From Candidatus Bathyarchaeota archaeon (GTDB taxonomy: Archaea; Thermoproteota; Bathyarchaeia; Bathyarchaeales; UBA233), in assembly GCA_025057795.1 (NCBI GenBank), contig JANXEP010000004.1, forward strand, positions 1-64,000: DNA of 64,000 nucleotides. The letters are read 5' to 3'. A model generated the notes under the pieces. It made no database searches. It was not told where the DNA came from and was given only the letters and a program-made list of their open reading frames with translations. Shown here piece by piece: positions 63,208-64,000 of the stretch. Position numbers and translations under genes: made by a program. The first letter of the stretch is position 1; the number at the start of each line of letters is the position of its first letter.

Positions 63208-64000
63208 TTGTCCCAGAACCTTGCGAAGGTCATCCTTGAAGATTTTCTAGAAAATTCTTGGCAATGCATAGAAATTCTAGTCAAGGCTCTTGTCGAGTTT
63301 GAGGCGAAGGAAGGGAGAGAGTTCACTTTCTACTATTTCAAGAACGGAGAAAAACGTGAGGTCAAGCTCGGCGGTGGGCACTTCTTTTTAAGGAGTTCTG
63401 TTGAATATTCTAACCCGCAGTTGACGGTGGAAGAAGTTCAAGGAATAATCGCAGCCCGTCTGCTTGAAGTCTGCGGAAACTATTTTTACCAGTATGGTTT
63501 AAACGAGACTAAGCGGGGCGATATAGACGAGATTTGTGAAATGCTGCAGAACCCAAAAGAAGGCCCCATTGTGCCTTTCCTCCTCAACACGGACGACACG
63601 GAACCAGACAGGTATTCGATGAACCCGTTGAGGGGATCCATCGTTCAAAGTGGACAAAGCGCTTTTCCCTCAGCCTACGTTAAAACTGACGGGTTGAAGA
63701 TTGATGAAAATTTTACGAGGAAGTATCTTGGAACTTTAATATCTGAAGGCGAATTGGAGTTGATAAGGCTCTACTTGGAAAGCGGCAACGACAGTTATGT
63801 TGACATGGTTGACGCGGTAAAATATGAGCAGATGCAGAGGCTTTCAGAACTTTTTGGAATAAATCTGTGCCTATACTCGATGCGCATGCCCATCGAAACG
63901 TTAAGGATGGAAGACTCCCATGGGCTGCTACACCACATCATAAGGGAAACCCATAGGGATTACCACTCAATAGAGGGCGCCTACCGCTGCATGGGGCGAA
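63208..64000 (+). CDS. Partial protein of unknown function
   Basis: From TTG at 63208 the frame is open for 264 codons to the right edge. The product (SQNLAKVILEDFLENSW...) is soluble, without a signal peptide. GGGHFFLRSSVEYSNPQLTV and LEVCGNYFYQYGLN are striking, and the visible end has two HH or HxxxH clusters (GLLHHIIRETHRDYHS) that could bind metal. No family recognised. It is only 6 bases from the GNAT gene, so an operon is likely. Confidence 0.6.
   Translation, partial: MSQNLAKVILEDFLENSWQCIEILVKALVEFEAKEGREFTFYYFKNGEKREVKLGGGHFFLRSSVEYSNPQLTVEEVQGIIAARLLEVCGNYFYQYGLNETKRGDIDEICEMLQNPKEGPIVPFLLNTDDTEPDRYSMNPLRGSIVQSGQSAFPSAYVKTDGLKIDENFTRKYLGTLISEGELELIRLYLESGNDSYVDMVDAVKYEQMQRLSELFGINLCLYSMRMPIETLRMEDSHGLLHHIIRETHRDYHSIEGAYRCMGR

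Overview
The window looks like part of an archaeal chromosome, most likely from the TACK side of the archaea and plausibly Bathyarchaeota-like. The evidence is archaeal-type information genes (PheST, TrpS, TyrS, ValS, NusA-like KH protein, L30e, type II methionine aminopeptidase, GPN-loop GTPase), TATA/BRE-like boxes in front of many genes, frequent TTG/GTG starts, tRNA genes with introns at canonical and non-canonical positions, and an RNA polymerase in which RpoB is one chain and A' and A'' are fused in a single RpoA. The fused RpoA is the most informative taxonomic character, but it does not by itself fix the phylum. Base composition is moderate, with an AT-rich patch at about 25.2-27.0 kb.

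Left part (1-24 kb). Small conserved archaeal genes (UPF0200, UPF0201, an MBL-fold hydrolase, a Toprim protein) are followed by tyrS. Between tyrS and a pyrimidine-dimer glycosylase lies a GC-rich block with nested perfect helices that I cannot assign to a known RNA. Next come a ferritin-like protein, a magnesium P-type ATPase, pheS-pheT, trpS, map, DUF1512 and CBS-domain genes, 5S rRNA, two nucleotidyltransferase-like genes, a phosphoesterase and an APC permease. A decayed second copy of the pheT tail sits on the far side of the Mg-ATPase gene.

Island (23.9-27.8 kb). A tRNA-Trp(CCA) with one clear intron and a second inferred one is followed directly by a broken tyrosine-recombinase gene (one nonsense codon, one frameshift). 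Then come an AT-rich methyltransferase gene and two gene remnants: a winged-helix gene, and the acetyltransferase end of a COG2401-type ABC ATPase/acetyltransferase. This looks like the scar of an integrated element.

Middle (27.8-40.4 kb). This region holds valS, a tandem winged-helix-like protein, and the transcription operon rpoB-rpoA-rpl30e-nusA-like. It lacks the usual rpoH in front and rps12/rps7 behind. A tRNA-Leu(CAA) with an intron inside the D arm follows.

Right part (40.4-64 kb). A DUF4956-CotH/lamin-tail-VTC cluster is followed by a small ferritin-like protein, an acyl-CoA ligase, a GalT-like protein, two near-identical-armed tRNA-Ala genes, a GPN GTPase, an archaeal pentameric ligand-gated ion channel homologue and a winged-helix/VIT fusion. 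Then come divergent pyrB and pyrI, and an anaerobic ribonucleotide-reductase-like protein that carries an N-terminal winged helix and lacks the C-terminal glycyl-radical segment. The window ends with tRNA-Pro(CGG), two HExxH proteins, an ABC-2 exporter, a processive glycosyltransferase, a GNAT enzyme and a partial unknown gene. No CRISPR array and no complete insertion sequence was seen.
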